NCBI RefSeq assembly: GCF_900112485.1
Contig: NZ_FOMG01000001.1
Span: 124,001-188,000 of the forward strand
From: Clostridium uliginosum
GTDB taxonomy: Bacteria > Bacillota > Clostridia > Clostridiales > Clostridiaceae
Direction of reading: 5' to 3'
Length of the DNA stretch: 64,000 bases
This document shows positions 9,808-20,192 of the stretch, one piece after another. Position 1 is the stretch's first letter; each line of letters begins with the position of its first letter. A model generated the notes under the pieces. It ran no database searches. It worked only from the letters and a program-made list of their open reading frames with translations, and had not been told where the DNA came from. The position numbers and the translations under genes are program-made.

Positions 9808-10035
9808 TTAGGCATATAAAAGAAAATAACAAGTCAAAGATACGATTTATATTTTGTCTTAAGATAAGTTCAACTAAATTCATCTGTAGTATAAAACTCC
9901 ACCTGAAAAGTTTCACTTTATGTCAGACAATAAGATAAGTTTAGCTCGTAACTTATTATTAGCTCGTTTTACTGACACAGTATGACGCAAAATAAGCTAA
10001 CATGCTGACTTGTTATTTTTTTGTAATATGTCTTA
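9808..10035. mobile_element. MITE-like non-coding element with imperfect terminal inverted repeats
   Basis: The left end (from TTAGGCATAT, 9808) and the reverse complement of the right end (from TAAGACATAT, ending 10035) share the form TWAGRCATA...AAAATAACAAGTCA. The 170 bp between carry no ORF. The same end sequence recurs at 41260-41345. No transposase is present, so any movement would need one in trans. Confidence 0.55.
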
Positions 10036-10039
10036 TATC

Positions 10040-10071
10040 AAAAAGAAATAGGCAATAAATTTTGCCTATTT
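10040..10071 (-). terminator. Terminator for hfq
   Basis: AAATAGGCAA (10046-10055) pairs with TTGCCTATTT (10062-10071). The minus-strand transcript continues into CTTTTTG. Confidence 0.8.
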
Positions 10072-10072
10072 A

Positions 10073-10306
10073 CTAACTTTCATTATCCACAAATAAAATT
10101 GGTTTATCTGGAGTTACAGTTGTTATCGCATGCTTGTATATAAGCATTTGATTTCCTTCTGAATCTAAAACAACAGTAAAACTGTCAAATCCTTTTACAA
10201 TTCCTTTTAATTGAAATCCATTTGAAATATATATTATTACGGGGATTTTATTTTTTCTTGCTCCATTTAAAAAAATATCTTGTAAATTATTTTGCTGTTT
10301 ATTCAT
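10073..10306 (-). CDS. hfq: RNA chaperone Hfq
   Basis: This 77-aa Sm-like protein forms hexameric rings that bind small RNAs and A-rich mRNA. The Sm1 motif ([18 protein letters not shown]) and the Sm2 signature YKHAITTV are both clear. GGAGGT is 12 bases before the ATG at 10306 and 9 before an adjacent in-frame TTG at 10309, so either may be used. The gene lies directly downstream of miaA and is probably co-transcribed with it. Confidence 0.95.
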   Translation of the reverse strand: MNKQQNNLQDIFLNGARKNKIPVIIYISNGFQLKGIVKGFDSFTVVLDSEGNQMLIYKHAITTVTPDKPILFVDNES

Positions 10307-10358
10307 CAAACTATAGTTACCTCCATTGCATTATTTTGCTTTTAAAGATATTATAACT

Positions 10359-11288
10359 CTACTTATTACTTATGTCATTAATAATTTTAGTTAATATTTT
10401 CTCATCAGATAATTTATCTTTATCTAAAAAAACGCACCTTGGATCTCTTCTAAACCAAGTTAATTGTCTTTTAGCATAGTTTCTAGAACCTTGTTTTATT
10501 AAATTAATAGATTCTTCTAAAGAAATTTTATCTTCTAGATAATAAAGTATTTCTTTATATCCGATTCCTTGCATAGACTGCATATTTGAAGTATATCCTA
10601 GTTTTTTCAATTCTATACATTCTTCTACCAGTCCTTGAGCCATCATAATATCAACTCTTTTATTTATTCTAGTATAAAGTTTTTCTCTATCCATTGTTAG
10701 TACATAATAGAAAATATCATAATCAGTTTTATAAAAATCATCCCCAGCATTATATGAACTAAAAGGTTTGCCGGTACTTTTATATACTTCTAAGGCCCTT
10801 ATTACTCTTTTTCTATTATTAGGATGAATATCATTATGACTTATAGGATCAATTGATTTAAGCATATCATGAATATAGTTATTTCCATGTTCTTGTGCTA
10901 ACTCTTCTAAGTATCTTCTATACTCATCATCTTTTTCAGATTCAGTAAATGTTACATTACAAGTTAAAGCATTAATATAAAGGCCCGTACCCCCAACTAT
11001 CATTGGTAATTTACTTCTACTTATAATATCAGCTAGTGACTTTTCACCCATTTCTTTAAAATCAGCTACTGAAAATTGAATTTCAGGAGATACAATATCT
11101 ATCATATGATGTTTAACATCTCTCATTTCTTCTTTTGTAACTTTAGCAGAACCAATATCCATTTGTTTATAAATTTGCATTGAATCTGCTGATATAATTT
11201 CTCCATCTAGTATTTCTCCAAGTTTTATAGAAAGTTCTGTCTTACCCACAGCTGTAGGGCCACCCAGAACTAATATCTTCTGTTTCAT
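10359..11288 (-). CDS. miaA: tRNA dimethylallyltransferase MiaA
   Basis: MiaA transfers a dimethylallyl group to N6 of A37 in tRNAs that read UNN codons, the step before MiaB (encoded at 2.2-3.5 kb). The P-loop [11 protein letters not shown] is at residues 9-19. Family motifs [15 protein letters not shown] and the QGIGYKE stretch are present. The length of 309 aa is normal. It starts at an ATG after AAAGGA, 51 bp downstream of mutL, in the common clostridial order mutL-miaA-hfq. Confidence 0.96.
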   Translation of the reverse strand: MKQKILVLGGPTAVGKTELSIKLGEILDGEIISADSMQIYKQMDIGSAKVTKEEMRDVKHHMIDIVSPEIQFSVADFKEMGEKSLADIISRSKLPMIVGGTGLYINALTCNVTFTESEKDDEYRRYLEELAQEHGNNYIHDMLKSIDPISHNDIHPNNRKRVIRALEVYKSTGKPFSSYNAGDDFYKTDYDIFYYVLTMDREKLYTRINKRVDIMMAQGLVEECIELKKLGYTSNMQSMQGIGYKEILYYLEDKISLEESINLIKQGSRNYAKRQLTWFRRDPRCVFLDKDKLSDEKILTKIINDISNK

Positions 11289-11339
11289 TTCACCATTCCT
11301 TTATATATACAATAAAATTTTATATGGGTAATATTTTAT

Positions 11340-13391
11340 TTAAACAATTCTTTTGAATTTCTTATCTATATCTATATTAGTAAATTGAATTATTGTAGGT
11401 CTTCCATGTGGACAATGGAAAGGATCATCTATATATCTTAATTCCTCAATTAAATTTACCATTTCAAGTTCACTTAAAGTATCATTTCCTTTAACCGCTG
11501 CTTTACATGCCTTAGTGGCTATTGCATTATATTTAACCTCACTAGTCTTACCACTACCTAAATTCTTAATATTATCAAGAATCTCTAAAAACAAAGTTTT
11601 AGGATTAAGTTTACCTAAAAAATATGGGACTTCTTTTAAGGCAATTGATGTCCCTCCAAATTCTTCTAAAGTAAAACCGGCCATTTTAAATATCTCTTTA
11701 TTTTCCTCAAAGTAAGAATAATCATCTACCGTTAAATCAATAAGTGTTGGGACTATTAATGGTTGTATTATTAATCCGCCATCATTTATATCCTTTAAAT
11801 ATTTTTCAAACATAATTTTTTCATGTGCTGCATGTTGATCTATCATATAAAGAGTTCCATTATATTCACCTAATACATAAGTCTTATTATATTGACCAAT
11901 TATTTTTATATCAGGAAATTTAGCAACCTTAATTGAACCTTCATCTTGAGATTTATTACTATTAATACTTGTTTGTAAAGAATTAGTCACATTGCTTTTA
12001 TTATTATTTTGTTGATTAGCTGTAAATTCAGTTGTATCAGTGTCAGAGGTACATTTTTTATATTCTTGTGGTAACGAAGAATTAGCTTTTAAAAATGGAC
12101 TTTCATTCGCGAAAGAACAAGCGTTCGCCACTTCATGTTCATTTATAAGCTCATTATTATTACTTTTTAAGTCTACAGGGATACTACAAACAGATTTTTC
12201 TTTATCTAATGCATAAATTTCTTGGTTATTTTCGTTAATACAAGTATTTACTGCATTTAATGGGGTTTTTTCTAAAAAAGAACACTTGTTCGATATAACT
12301 TTTTCTTGCTCTTCTTCTATCTTAAAAGTTATTTCTTCAATGCTTAAATTATTGCTTTTAGATTTATCACTTTCTTCTTCTGGAATAGCAAATTTATTAA
12401 AAACTTCTTCTTTTAAAGCAGTATGTACTACTCCAAATATTTTTTTAAATATAAATCTATCATCATTAAATTTAACCTCTGCTTTTGCTGGATGAATATT
12501 AACATCTATATATTCTGGGTATATTTCAATGAATAATATAAAAAAAGGAAATTTGCTTATTGTTGAGAATGACTTAAAAGCTTGTTCTACAGCAATTCCT
12601 AAACTTTTATTCTTTATATACCTATTATTCACAAAAATACTTTGATTGTTTCTAGATCCTCTGGCTATTTCTTCTTTACCTACATAACCATAGATTGTGA
12701 CAAGGTCTGAAGTATCTTCAAAATATAATATGTTATCAGTTATACTCTTTCCATAAATAGTTCTTATAACATCTTTAAGATTTCCATTACCAAATGTATG
12801 AATTACTTTCTTACCATTATTATATAACTTAAAGCTAATATTAGGATTTGATAAAGAAATTCTGGTTATAATATCATTAATTAAAGAAGCTTCTTTTGAA
12901 GTGGATTTTAAAAATTTCTTTCTTGCAGGTACATTAAAGAATAAATCTTTTACTTCTATTAGTGTACCTTTATTAACTCCACATTCTGTTACTTCTGATG
13001 CATTACCACCTTTAATTATAATTTCATATCCATATTCTTCGCCTTCTTGCTTAGACTTTAAATTAACTTTAGATACAGATGCAATTGATGGAAGTGCTTC
13101 TCCTCTAAATCCTAATGTGCTTATGTTATATATATCTTCAGATATCTTAATTTTACTAGTGGCATGAGGTAAGAAAGCTTTAACTATATCATCTTTAAAG
13201 ATTCCATCCCCATCATCAACAATTCTAATAAGTGAAGTTCCACCTTCTTCTATTTCAATTAATATATTCTTAGAATTTGCATCTATGGAATTTTCAACTA
13301 ATTCTTTTACTACTGAAGAGGGTCTTTCAACAACTTCTCCAGCTGCAATTTTATTTGCTGTGTCCTCGTTTAAAATATTAATTCTTTTCAA
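11340..13391 (-). CDS. mutL: DNA mismatch repair protein MutL (endonuclease type)
   Basis: The 683-aa protein has an N-terminal GHKL ATPase with ENSIDA, DDGDGI, ATSKI and GFRGEAL motifs and a C-terminal dimerisation domain. The endonuclease motif DQHAAHEKIMFE and the downstream CPHGRP are present, so it should nick DNA, as in methyl-independent mismatch repair. The linker, about residues 345-475, is Asn/Ser/Glu-rich and variable. It holds two related peptides (NKCSFLEKTP and NACSFANESP) whose codons form LexA-box-like palindromes. The start is a TTG with AGGAGG 9 bases upstream. Confidence 0.96.
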   Translation of the reverse strand: MKRINILNEDTANKIAAGEVVERPSSVVKELVENSIDANSKNILIEIEEGGTSLIRIVDDGDGIFKDDIVKAFLPHATSKIKISEDIYNISTLGFRGEALPSIASVSKVNLKSKQEGEEYGYEIIIKGGNASEVTECGVNKGTLIEVKDLFFNVPARKKFLKSTSKEASLINDIITRISLSNPNISFKLYNNGKKVIHTFGNGNLKDVIRTIYGKSITDNILYFEDTSDLVTIYGYVGKEEIARGSRNNQSIFVNNRYIKNKSLGIAVEQAFKSFSTISKFPFFILFIEIYPEYIDVNIHPAKAEVKFNDDRFIFKKIFGVVHTALKEEVFNKFAIPEEESDKSKSNNLSIEEITFKIEEEQEKVISNKCSFLEKTPLNAVNTCINENNQEIYALDKEKSVCSIPVDLKSNNNELINEHEVANACSFANESPFLKANSSLPQEYKKCTSDTDTTEFTANQQNNNKSNVTNSLQTSINSNKSQDEGSIKVAKFPDIKIIGQYNKTYVLGEYNGTLYMIDQHAAHEKIMFEKYLKDINDGGLIIQPLIVPTLIDLTVDDYSYFEENKEIFKMAGFTLEEFGGTSIALKEVPYFLGKLNPKTLFLEILDNIKNLGSGKTSEVKYNAIATKACKAAVKGNDTLSELEMVNLIEELRYIDDPFHCPHGRPTIIQFTNIDIDKKFKRIV
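12114..12127 (-). promoter_or_regulatory. LexA-box-like palindrome inside mutL
   Basis: The plus strand reads AGAACAAGCGTTCG, a perfect GAACN4GTTC. It lies in the codons of the variable MutL linker. Whether LexA binds here is unknown. Confidence 0.35.
12279..12292 (-). promoter_or_regulatory. Second LexA-box-like palindrome inside mutL
   Basis: The minus strand reads CGAACAAGTGTTCT, which fits CGAACRNRYGTTYC except for its last base. It is 152 bp from the first internal box. Confidence 0.4.
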
Positions 13392-13601
13392 ATTAAGTTA
13401 TCCTCCTTTCATGTTTACAATTCTATTTTGAATGAACCAAATTATTTAAAAAATTTTATTTTTCTTTCAAATGTATTATATCTAATTTACATAAGAATAA
13501 CAATTTAAGTTAGTATACAAAACATAAGATAAATAATATTTTTTAATAATATGGATAAACTAATAGAGAAATTTAATTATTTCTAATATGGAGGGTTTAA
13601 T

Positions 13602-13748
13602 ATGAATAATGAACATTCTTATAATTCATGCAAGAAAAGTACATCTGATCCAGCATCACGAAATTATGCTAAAGAAGTAAAGAATAAAGCTAATGAAAAA
13701 AGTCCTTATGGAGAAGAGGAACCTTCTGCACGTACTACGTATAAATAG
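13602..13748 (+). CDS. Small 48-aa protein, unknown function
   Basis: A short ORF starts at an ATG behind a well-spaced GGAGGG and is followed 28 bp later by a terminator-like hairpin. The protein begins MNNEHSYNSCKKSTSDPASR and ends EEEPSARTTYK. It is hydrophilic and probably unstructured, with a single Cys. It is the only rightward gene inside a leftward block. No family is recognised. A spore-coat or small stress protein would be speculation. Confidence 0.6.
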   Translation: MNNEHSYNSCKKSTSDPASRNYAKEVKNKANEKSPYGEEEPSARTTYK

Positions 13749-13775
13749 CTTATAATTTTCAATTAAAATTAATAC

Positions 13776-13826
13776 ATAAATAATTAATCACTCGCTAATC
13801 GAATGGTTAATTATTTATACTTCTTA
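13776..13826 (+). terminator. Probable terminator of the 48-aa gene
   Basis: A 15-bp stem with one G-T pair (13776-13790 with 13804-13818) is followed by a short T-rich stretch. Confidence 0.6.
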
Positions 13827-13885
13827 ATTTTGCAATATTATAACAATTAGTTTTTATAATATTTGCTATGTCTTTCAAATCATCA

Positions 13886-13916
13886 AGAGTTATATTTATT
13901 TAATAAATATAACTCT
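13886..13916. terminator. Near-perfect palindrome in the mutS downstream region
   Basis: AGAGTTATATTTATT (13886-13900) and its complement (13902-13916) are separated by one base. It may terminate mutS, which ends at 14172, though it lies 250 bp away. The rest of 13749-14171 holds no gene. Confidence 0.4.
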
Positions 13917-14171
13917 ATTTTAAAAAATTCACTTGGGAATATATATTATAAATTAATGTTGTGATAACCTTATTGATGATGGAATTCTATTACTTAAACT
14001 TATACTAATTTCTTGTATATACCAATTAAAATGTATTAAATTACTTGCAAAATTCAGTTTCATAATAAAATAATATTGCTTATTATAGATGACTAATACT
14101 AGATTATTATTTTACCGTTCCAAAACCTTTAAGAGGATAGAAGCTAAATTCATGAGAATAAAATACTATAA

Positions 14172-17012
14172 TTACTGAAGTTTTTTAGCTTCTGCAACTA
14201 GCTTATATAAAGTATTCATAGCTTCCATAGGATTTAATGATAATATATCTACATTACTTAATTCCTTAAGTAGAGCTTGTTTTTCCATAAAAGTAAAATC
14301 AAGTTGTAGATTATCAATTGAAGTTTCTTCTTTTTTATGCTTCTTATCATTAGATTTTTTATGATCTGAGTCACTACTTATAGAAAATTCATTTGTATAA
14401 GCATTTTCTGTTGTCACTTCTGTTACTTCACTTATCATATGTGCACTTGAAGTTGAAACATCACAGTTATTTGTTTCATTTGGCTTAACTTCAGACTCAA
14501 ATTTAGTTCCAGCTTCACATATAGATTCATTTGTTATAACTTCATTAGAAACATTGTCACAAGCTGCTTCTTTGTTATCCATATTTGTTACCTTATGAAT
14601 ATCAAAACTATTTTCTCCCTCTAAACCTAGCAGTATTTCTTTAGCTCTATTTATTACATCCTCTGGAAGACCAGCAAGTTTAGCAACTTCTATACCATAA
14701 GATTCATCTGCTCCACCTTCAACTATCTTTCTTAAGAATATAACACTATCTTTCATTTTTTTAACTGCTACAGAATAGTTTTTAACTCCATCTAATATTC
14801 CTTCTAGCTTTGTTAATTCATGATAGTGAGTTGCAAATAATGTTTTGCATCTTAAATTCTTATTTCCAGTTATATATTCAATAACTGACCAAGCAATGCT
14901 AAGTCCATCATAAGTTGAAGTACCACGTCCTACTTCATCTAAAAGCACTAAACTCTTTGATGTTGCATTCTTAAGAATATTAGATACTTCCCACATTTCA
15001 ACCATGAATGTTGACTTACCACCAGCTAAGTCATCAGATGCTCCTATTCTAGTAAATATCTTATCACAAATTGATATATTTGCAGAAGAAGCTGGTACAA
15101 ATGAACCTATTTGAGCCATTAATGTAATTAGTGCCACTTGTCTCATATATGTAGATTTACCTGCCATGTTAGGTCCTGTAATTAATAATAACTCTTTATC
15201 AGTTTGATTTAAGGTTGTGTTATTAGATACAAAGTCACCTTTTCCAATTACTTTCTCTACAACAGGATGTCTTCCATCATTTATTTCAATTATACCCTCT
15301 TCATTTAAACTAGGTTTAACATAATCATTCTCTAAAGCTATTAACGATAATGTAGAAATTGCATCTAAACTTGAAATTATTCTAGCACTTCTTTTAAGTC
15401 TTGAAATTTCTTTTTCTACATTATCACGAATTTCACCAAATAAAGAGTATTCTAAATTAATAAGCTTTTCTTCTGCACCTAAAATTTTATCCTCCATAGT
15501 CTTAAGTTCTTCTGTTATGTATCTTTCAGCATTAGATAGGGTTTGTTTTCTTATATATCTTCCCTCAGGAATAGAACTATAATTTGATTTTGAAATTTCA
15601 ATGTAATATCCGAATACTTTATTGTAGCCTACTTTTAAAGACTTGATTCCAGTAAAGTCTCTTTCTCTATTTTCAAGGGCTACAATCCACTCTTTGCCAT
15701 GGAGCTTTGTTTGCCTAAGTTCATCAATCTTTACATTATAGCCATCTTTTATTATATTTCCTTCTTTTATGCTTAAAGATGGATCTTCTTTAATTGAAGA
15801 GGATAAAAGTTTTCTTACATCAGATAATTCATCTAAGTTTTCATAGTACTCTTTTAAAAGCTCAGAATTTGCATCCTTTAAAAGCTCCTTAATATAAGGT
15901 ATTTTTTCTAAAGAAGCTTTAAGAGATAGCATATCCTTTGCATTTACATTTTTATTAGAGATCTTACCTACAATTCTTTCTATATCATAGATTTCTTTCA
16001 GAGAATTTCTTAAATCTTCATTATAGCTTATGGAATTAAATACTTCATTAACTCCATTTAATCTTTTTTCTATTTCAGATTTTATTATTAAAGGTTCATC
16101 TATCCATTTTCTTAAGGTTCTTCCACCCATAGATGTAGCACTTTTATCAATTACCCATAAAAGCGAACCCTTTTTATTCTTTTCTCTTATGCTTTCTGTA
16201 AGTTCTAAGTTTCTTCTAGAATTACCATCTATAGTCATATAATTTACTATTTCATATTGTTCTAATAAATTTATGTTAGTTAAGCTCATTTGTTGAGTTT
16301 CATAGATGTACTTAAGTAATATTCTACTAACTAATTCACGAGTTTCAACAAGCCCAGCTACTTCCACATCTGAGAACTGTTCTATGAGTTCTTCTTTTGT
16401 AACAGCGAATTCACTAAAGTTCTTCTTTGATATAAGAGCTGTAGTTGCATCTTTTATATCTTTTATAAGAGAGTTACTTAAATTTTCATCTACTAAAATT
16501 TCTTTAGGAGAAACCTTTGAAATTTCATCTAATAAGCTTATTTTTATATTATCAAAAGAAGTAGTTTTAAATTCACCAGTACTAATATCAGAAGTTGCTA
16601 TAGCAAACTTTTCATCATTTTCATATATAGCCATTAAATAAGTATTGTCATTTTCAAGGTTGCTATTGCCATCTACGAAAGTACCTGGTGTGATAATTTT
16701 AACAACACCTCTTTTAACAATTCCTTTAGCTTGCTTTGGATCTTCAAGTTGCTCACATATTGCAACTTTATATCCTTTATTAATAAGCCTTGGAATATAA
16801 GCTGCGGCTGCATGATGTGGAATTCCACACATAGGAGCTCTTTCATCAAGCCCACAGCTTTTACCTGTTAAAACAAGTTCAAGTTCGCGAGATACAGTAA
16901 TTGCATCGTCAAAAAACATTTCATAAAAATCACCTAATCTATAAAATAGAATACAATCACTATATTCTTCCTTAGTCTTCATGTATTCAACCATCATTGG
17001 CGTTAAAGCCAT
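14172..17012 (-). CDS. mutS: DNA mismatch repair protein MutS
   Basis: MutS recognises mismatches and recruits MutL. The N-terminal domain carries the mismatch-contact motif [11 protein letters not shown] near residue 30. The core clamp is intact, as are the ATPase Walker [10 protein letters not shown] and the LLDEVGRGT Walker B. At 946 aa it is about 85-90 residues longer than usual. The excess is a Ser/Thr/Asn/Glu-rich insert (about residues 795-900) between the ATPase and the final helix pair. The frame extends to 17042, but AAAGGAGG fits the ATG at 17012 ([11 protein letters not shown]). Upstream of mutL, it probably reads as one repair cluster with it. Confidence 0.97.
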   Translation of the reverse strand: MALTPMMVEYMKTKEEYSDCILFYRLGDFYEMFFDDAITVSRELELVLTGKSCGLDERAPMCGIPHHAAAAYIPRLINKGYKVAICEQLEDPKQAKGIVKRGVVKIITPGTFVDGNSNLENDNTYLMAIYENDEKFAIATSDISTGEFKTTSFDNIKISLLDEISKVSPKEILVDENLSNSLIKDIKDATTALISKKNFSEFAVTKEELIEQFSDVEVAGLVETRELVSRILLKYIYETQQMSLTNINLLEQYEIVNYMTIDGNSRRNLELTESIREKNKKGSLLWVIDKSATSMGGRTLRKWIDEPLIIKSEIEKRLNGVNEVFNSISYNEDLRNSLKEIYDIERIVGKISNKNVNAKDMLSLKASLEKIPYIKELLKDANSELLKEYYENLDELSDVRKLLSSSIKEDPSLSIKEGNIIKDGYNVKIDELRQTKLHGKEWIVALENRERDFTGIKSLKVGYNKVFGYYIEISKSNYSSIPEGRYIRKQTLSNAERYITEELKTMEDKILGAEEKLINLEYSLFGEIRDNVEKEISRLKRSARIISSLDAISTLSLIALENDYVKPSLNEEGIIEINDGRHPVVEKVIGKGDFVSNNTTLNQTDKELLLITGPNMAGKSTYMRQVALITLMAQIGSFVPASSANISICDKIFTRIGASDDLAGGKSTFMVEMWEVSNILKNATSKSLVLLDEVGRGTSTYDGLSIAWSVIEYITGNKNLRCKTLFATHYHELTKLEGILDGVKNYSVAVKKMKDSVIFLRKIVEGGADESYGIEVAKLAGLPEDVINRAKEILLGLEGENSFDIHKVTNMDNKEAACDNVSNEVITNESICEAGTKFESEVKPNETNNCDVSTSSAHMISEVTEVTTENAYTNEFSISSDSDHKKSNDKKHKKEETSIDNLQLDFTFMEKQALLKELSNVDILSLNPMEAMNTLYKLVAEAKKLQ

Positions 17013-17088
17013 AATTATTTCCTCCTTTAAATGCTTCCTCAAAGTGAGAACGTCTTAACTCTAAAATCAATACTATTTTATCACAGGG

Positions 17089-18429
17089 TTAAGCAGTAAT
17101 CAAAAACAACAATTTTTTTCTATATTTCAAATATGCTGGCACCTCATAGGAAAGCATAACTATCCATCCGAATAAGCAACTAAATGCAATACCTGCTATG
17201 CCATAACGTGGTGCTAGTATATATGATAAGATTACTCTAGATAATATTTGCACAAAAGTAGAAATTAAAGTAATTTTCAGATCCCCCATTCCTCTAAAAT
17301 AGCCCTGAAGTCCATTTGTTAAACCAGGTAATATATAGAAAAATGCCATGCTTTCTAAATAAATTACACCAAGATGAATAACTTGTGCACCACTGTCTGG
17401 TACAAAAAGTTGCATTACACTTCTTGCTCCTAAATACACTGGTGCTATTAAAATAAGCCAATAAATAACTTCTATTAACATACCATAGTGAAAAGCTTTT
17501 TTTATACGATCAAACTTTTCACCGCCTCTGTTTTGTGCAATAAATGTAGTCATAGCACTAGAAATGCTCTGCTCAGGATTTAAAGCAAAATCATCTATAC
17601 GAGTAACAGCATTAAATGCTGCTATACTATTAACTCCGAGTGGATTAACAGAGCCTTGAACTAACAATTTACCTATATAAAGGCAAGTCTGTTGGAGGGC
17701 CGTAACCCAACTATAGTTTATTGTGTTTTTTAAAAGGGATGTATCTACCGTTATTTCACTTTTAGAAAAACGCAAAATAGGTATTTTTTTATATACATAT
17801 ATAATACATAAAATAGATGATACAGCTTGGGAAATTACAGTAGCAATAGCTGTTCCTAATACACCTAATTTTAAAACAACTACAAAAATAACAGCCAAAA
17901 TAGCATTTAATATAGATGAAAATATTAAAAATAGAATAGGTGTTTTAGAGTCACCCATGCTACGTAAGGTAGCTGAATATATGTTGTATAAAAATGTAAA
18001 TATCAATCCACAAAAAATTGTTCTTAAGTACAAATTTGCCTCTGGCACAATTTCAATGGGAGTTTGTGTAATCAATAAAATATTCTTGGATAGAAAGAAA
18101 CAAATTATACTCATAATGATGGTGAAACCTAATCCAACTATCATTGATGTAGAAATTTCTCTTTTAAGTTTTTTAATATTCCCCTCACCAAAATATTCAC
18201 TCATTAAAACAGATGTACCCATGCAGATACCAACAATAAAAAATATAACAATATTCATTATTGGATTTGCTGCCCCGACTGCTGCAAGAGAACTTGTCCC
18301 CACAAAATGTCCTACTATAATAGAATCTACTGCATTATAAGTTAGTTGAAACATGTTACCTAAAACCATAGGTATAGCAAATTTTACTAACTGTTTTGGT
18401 ATATTACCACTTGTCATATCATTTGTCAC
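17089..18429 (-). CDS. MATE family multidrug/cation exporter
   Basis: This 446-aa integral membrane protein has about 12 predicted helices in two MatE repeats. It begins MTNDMTSGNIPKQLVKFAIP, the typical MATE amphipathic start followed by TM1. Members use Na+ or H+ gradients to export cationic drugs or metabolites. The start is a GTG with AGGAGG upstream. The gene ends 76 bp before mutS, but a functional link is not implied. Substrate unknown. Confidence 0.88.
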   Translation of the reverse strand: MTNDMTSGNIPKQLVKFAIPMVLGNMFQLTYNAVDSIIVGHFVGTSSLAAVGAANPIMNIVIFFIVGICMGTSVLMSEYFGEGNIKKLKREISTSMIVGLGFTIIMSIICFFLSKNILLITQTPIEIVPEANLYLRTIFCGLIFTFLYNIYSATLRSMGDSKTPILFLIFSSILNAILAVIFVVVLKLGVLGTAIATVISQAVSSILCIIYVYKKIPILRFSKSEITVDTSLLKNTINYSWVTALQQTCLYIGKLLVQGSVNPLGVNSIAAFNAVTRIDDFALNPEQSISSAMTTFIAQNRGGEKFDRIKKAFHYGMLIEVIYWLILIAPVYLGARSVMQLFVPDSGAQVIHLGVIYLESMAFFYILPGLTNGLQGYFRGMGDLKITLISTFVQILSRVILSYILAPRYGIAGIAFSCLFGWIVMLSYEVPAYLKYRKKLLFLITA

Positions 18430-18582
18430 AATATGTCCTCCTTTAATGTGTCAATTTCTGTAATTAATTATTGAATAACTTACTGCAATTGGAGTTGTGA
18501 CTCATCATTTTATATTTTTATTTATAATATTTACTCCAATTATATATCTTACCACTAAAATATATAATTGTTAATATAATGT

Positions 18583-18626
18583 AAAAGACTGTAGAAAGAT
18601 TTTAAAAAATCTTTCTACAGTCTTTT
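18583..18626 (-). terminator. Terminator of the pantothenate operon
   Basis: A perfect 18-bp stem (18583-18600 with 18609-18626) ends in TTTT on the minus strand. It lies 82 bp downstream of panD. Confidence 0.8.
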
Positions 18627-18707
18627 CAAAGTCATATTGGTTAATTTTTCATATAAATTATAGTTGGTTTTAAAGCCTAAATATATACTTCCACTTTATA
18701 TATTAAA

Positions 18708-19082
18708 TTATTCATTTGATTCATAATTTGTTACTTCTTTTATTGTGTTATCATCTTCCATAAATACAACTGTTGGTTCATGCTTCTTAGCTTCATCTTC
18801 ATTCAGTTGGCAATAAGCTATAATTATAACCTTATCTCCTGGCTGAACTAATCTAGCTGCAGCTCCATTTAAACAAATGATTCCTGAATCCCTCTTTCCT
18901 GGAATTACATATGTTTCTAATCTAGCTCCATTGTTTATATCAACTATTTGAACTTTTTCATTTTCTAATATGTTTGCAGCTTCCATTAAAGTTTTATCTA
19001 TAGTAATGCTTCCTACATAATTTAGCTCAGCTTGAGTTATTGTAGCTCTGTGTATTTTTCCTTTTAACATTGTAAGTATCAT
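18708..19082 (-). CDS. panD: Aspartate 1-decarboxylase PanD
   Basis: PanD makes beta-alanine from aspartate for pantothenate. The proenzyme self-cleaves between Gly24 and Ser25 (NYVGSITID) to form the pyruvoyl group; both residues are present. Lys9 and the later NGAAARL loop also fit. The 124-aa reading starts at the ATG at 19082 behind AGGAGG. This gives four residues more than many homologues, which start at the internal MLKGKIHRA. It is the last gene of the panG-panB-panC-panD operon. Confidence 0.96.
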   Translation of the reverse strand: MILTMLKGKIHRATITQAELNYVGSITIDKTLMEAANILENEKVQIVDINNGARLETYVIPGKRDSGIICLNGAAARLVQPGDKVIIIAYCQLNEDEAKKHEPTVVFMEDDNTIKEVTNYESNE

Positions 19083-19163
19083 TCTTAATTCCTCCTAAGC
19101 ATATGCAAAGTTTTGTGGAGTGAGTATTAATTAGATTAAGTATAACCGCACTATAAAACTACA

Positions 19164-20000
19164 CTAAAATATAAAGTTATCTATTAATCGTATCTTTCCT
19201 ATAAAAACAGCTATTGCAACTAATACACTCTTTTCTATATTCTCAACATTTTCTAATGATTCACTATCTACTATTTCTACATAATCTATTTTAGCTAAGG
19301 GTTCTTTAGTTATCTCTTTTTTTATAATGTTTCTAATTTTCCCTACACTTTTTTCACGATTTTTTATTTCTTTTCTAGCTAAAGATAGACTTCTGCTTAG
19401 TACTAATGCTGCTTTTCTTTCTTCATCTGAAAGATAAATATTTCTTGAGCTCTTAGCTAGTCCATCCTCTTCACGAATTATTGGACATGTCACTATCTCT
19501 ACATCTATATTTAAGTCTCTAACCATTCTTTTTATAACAGCTACTTGTTGAGCATCCTTTTGTCCAAAGTAAGCTTTATCTGGAGTAACTATATTTAAAA
19601 ATTTAGAAACAACTAAACAAACTCCATCAAAATGTCCAGGTCTTTTTGCTCCACAAAGTACACTTGTAAGTCCTGATACACTAACTCCTGTAGATTTGTT
19701 ATCAAAATACATTTCTTTTGATATTGGATTAAAGACTACACTTGCTCCCGCATTCATGCAAAGAGTTAAATCTTTATCAATATCTCTTGGATAGCTATCA
19801 TAATCTTCATTAGGCCCAAATTGTGTTGGATTAACAAATACACTAACTACAACCTTATCATTTTCAGATACAGCTTTTTTAATTAAGCTTTCATGTCCTT
19901 CATGTAAAGATCCCATAGTTGGTACAAAACCAACTGTGAATCCTTCTCTTTTCCATGCTTTAATCAAACTTCTAAGTTCTTTTATCTCTTTTACTAACAT
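19164..20000 (-). CDS. panC: Pantothenate synthetase PanC
   Basis: PanC joins pantoate and beta-alanine using ATP. The nucleotide-binding motif PTMGSLHEGH (HIGH-like) is near residue 28. FVNPTQFGPNEDYDSYPR and GQKDAQQ follow, and the late KSSRNxYLS motif is present. The length of 278 aa is typical. The ATG follows AAAGGATGG. It sits between panB and panD, separated from panB by a GC-richer hairpin region. Confidence 0.96.
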   Translation of the reverse strand: MLVKEIKELRSLIKAWKREGFTVGFVPTMGSLHEGHESLIKKAVSENDKVVVSVFVNPTQFGPNEDYDSYPRDIDKDLTLCMNAGASVVFNPISKEMYFDNKSTGVSVSGLTSVLCGAKRPGHFDGVCLVVSKFLNIVTPDKAYFGQKDAQQVAVIKRMVRDLNIDVEIVTCPIIREEDGLAKSSRNIYLSDEERKAALVLSRSLSLARKEIKNREKSVGKIRNIIKKEITKEPLAKIDYVEIVDSESLENVENIEKSVLVAIAVFIGKIRLIDNFIF

Positions 20001-20064
20001 TGGTTCTTACCATCCTTTATTCTTAAATATAGTTTATTTCCACAAAAATAATCATTCATTTCTA

Positions 20065-20180
20065 TTAGGTATATTCAAAAATCTTAATTAATAAAAAAAT
20101 TGTCAAGGCGACTGTGGAGCCGTCGATTTTTTTCACGCATCTGCCTTTTCGAACGTATTTGAGAAAAATCTGGCAGGCGA
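20065..20180. repeat. GC-richer structured insert between panB and panC
   Basis: The segment begins with TTAGGTATATTCAAAAA (20065-20081), a form of the dispersed end motif. It then has a locally GC-rich block with short complementary pieces: GGCGAC/GCCGTC, and TGCCTTTTC pairing with GAAAAATCTGGCA. It contains no ORF. It looks like an inserted repeat or a structured intercistronic RNA within the pan operon. Confidence 0.45.
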
Positions 20181-20192
20181 AGTTATTTAAAA

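Noticed and set aside
13602-13748. Small ORF as a typical alpha/beta-type small acid-soluble spore protein
   Set aside because: It lacks the conserved SASP DNA-binding and GPR cleavage motifs.
20150-20165. LexA box candidate between panB and panC (CGAACGTATTTG)
   Set aside because: Only the left half-site matches; it is part of a hairpin block.
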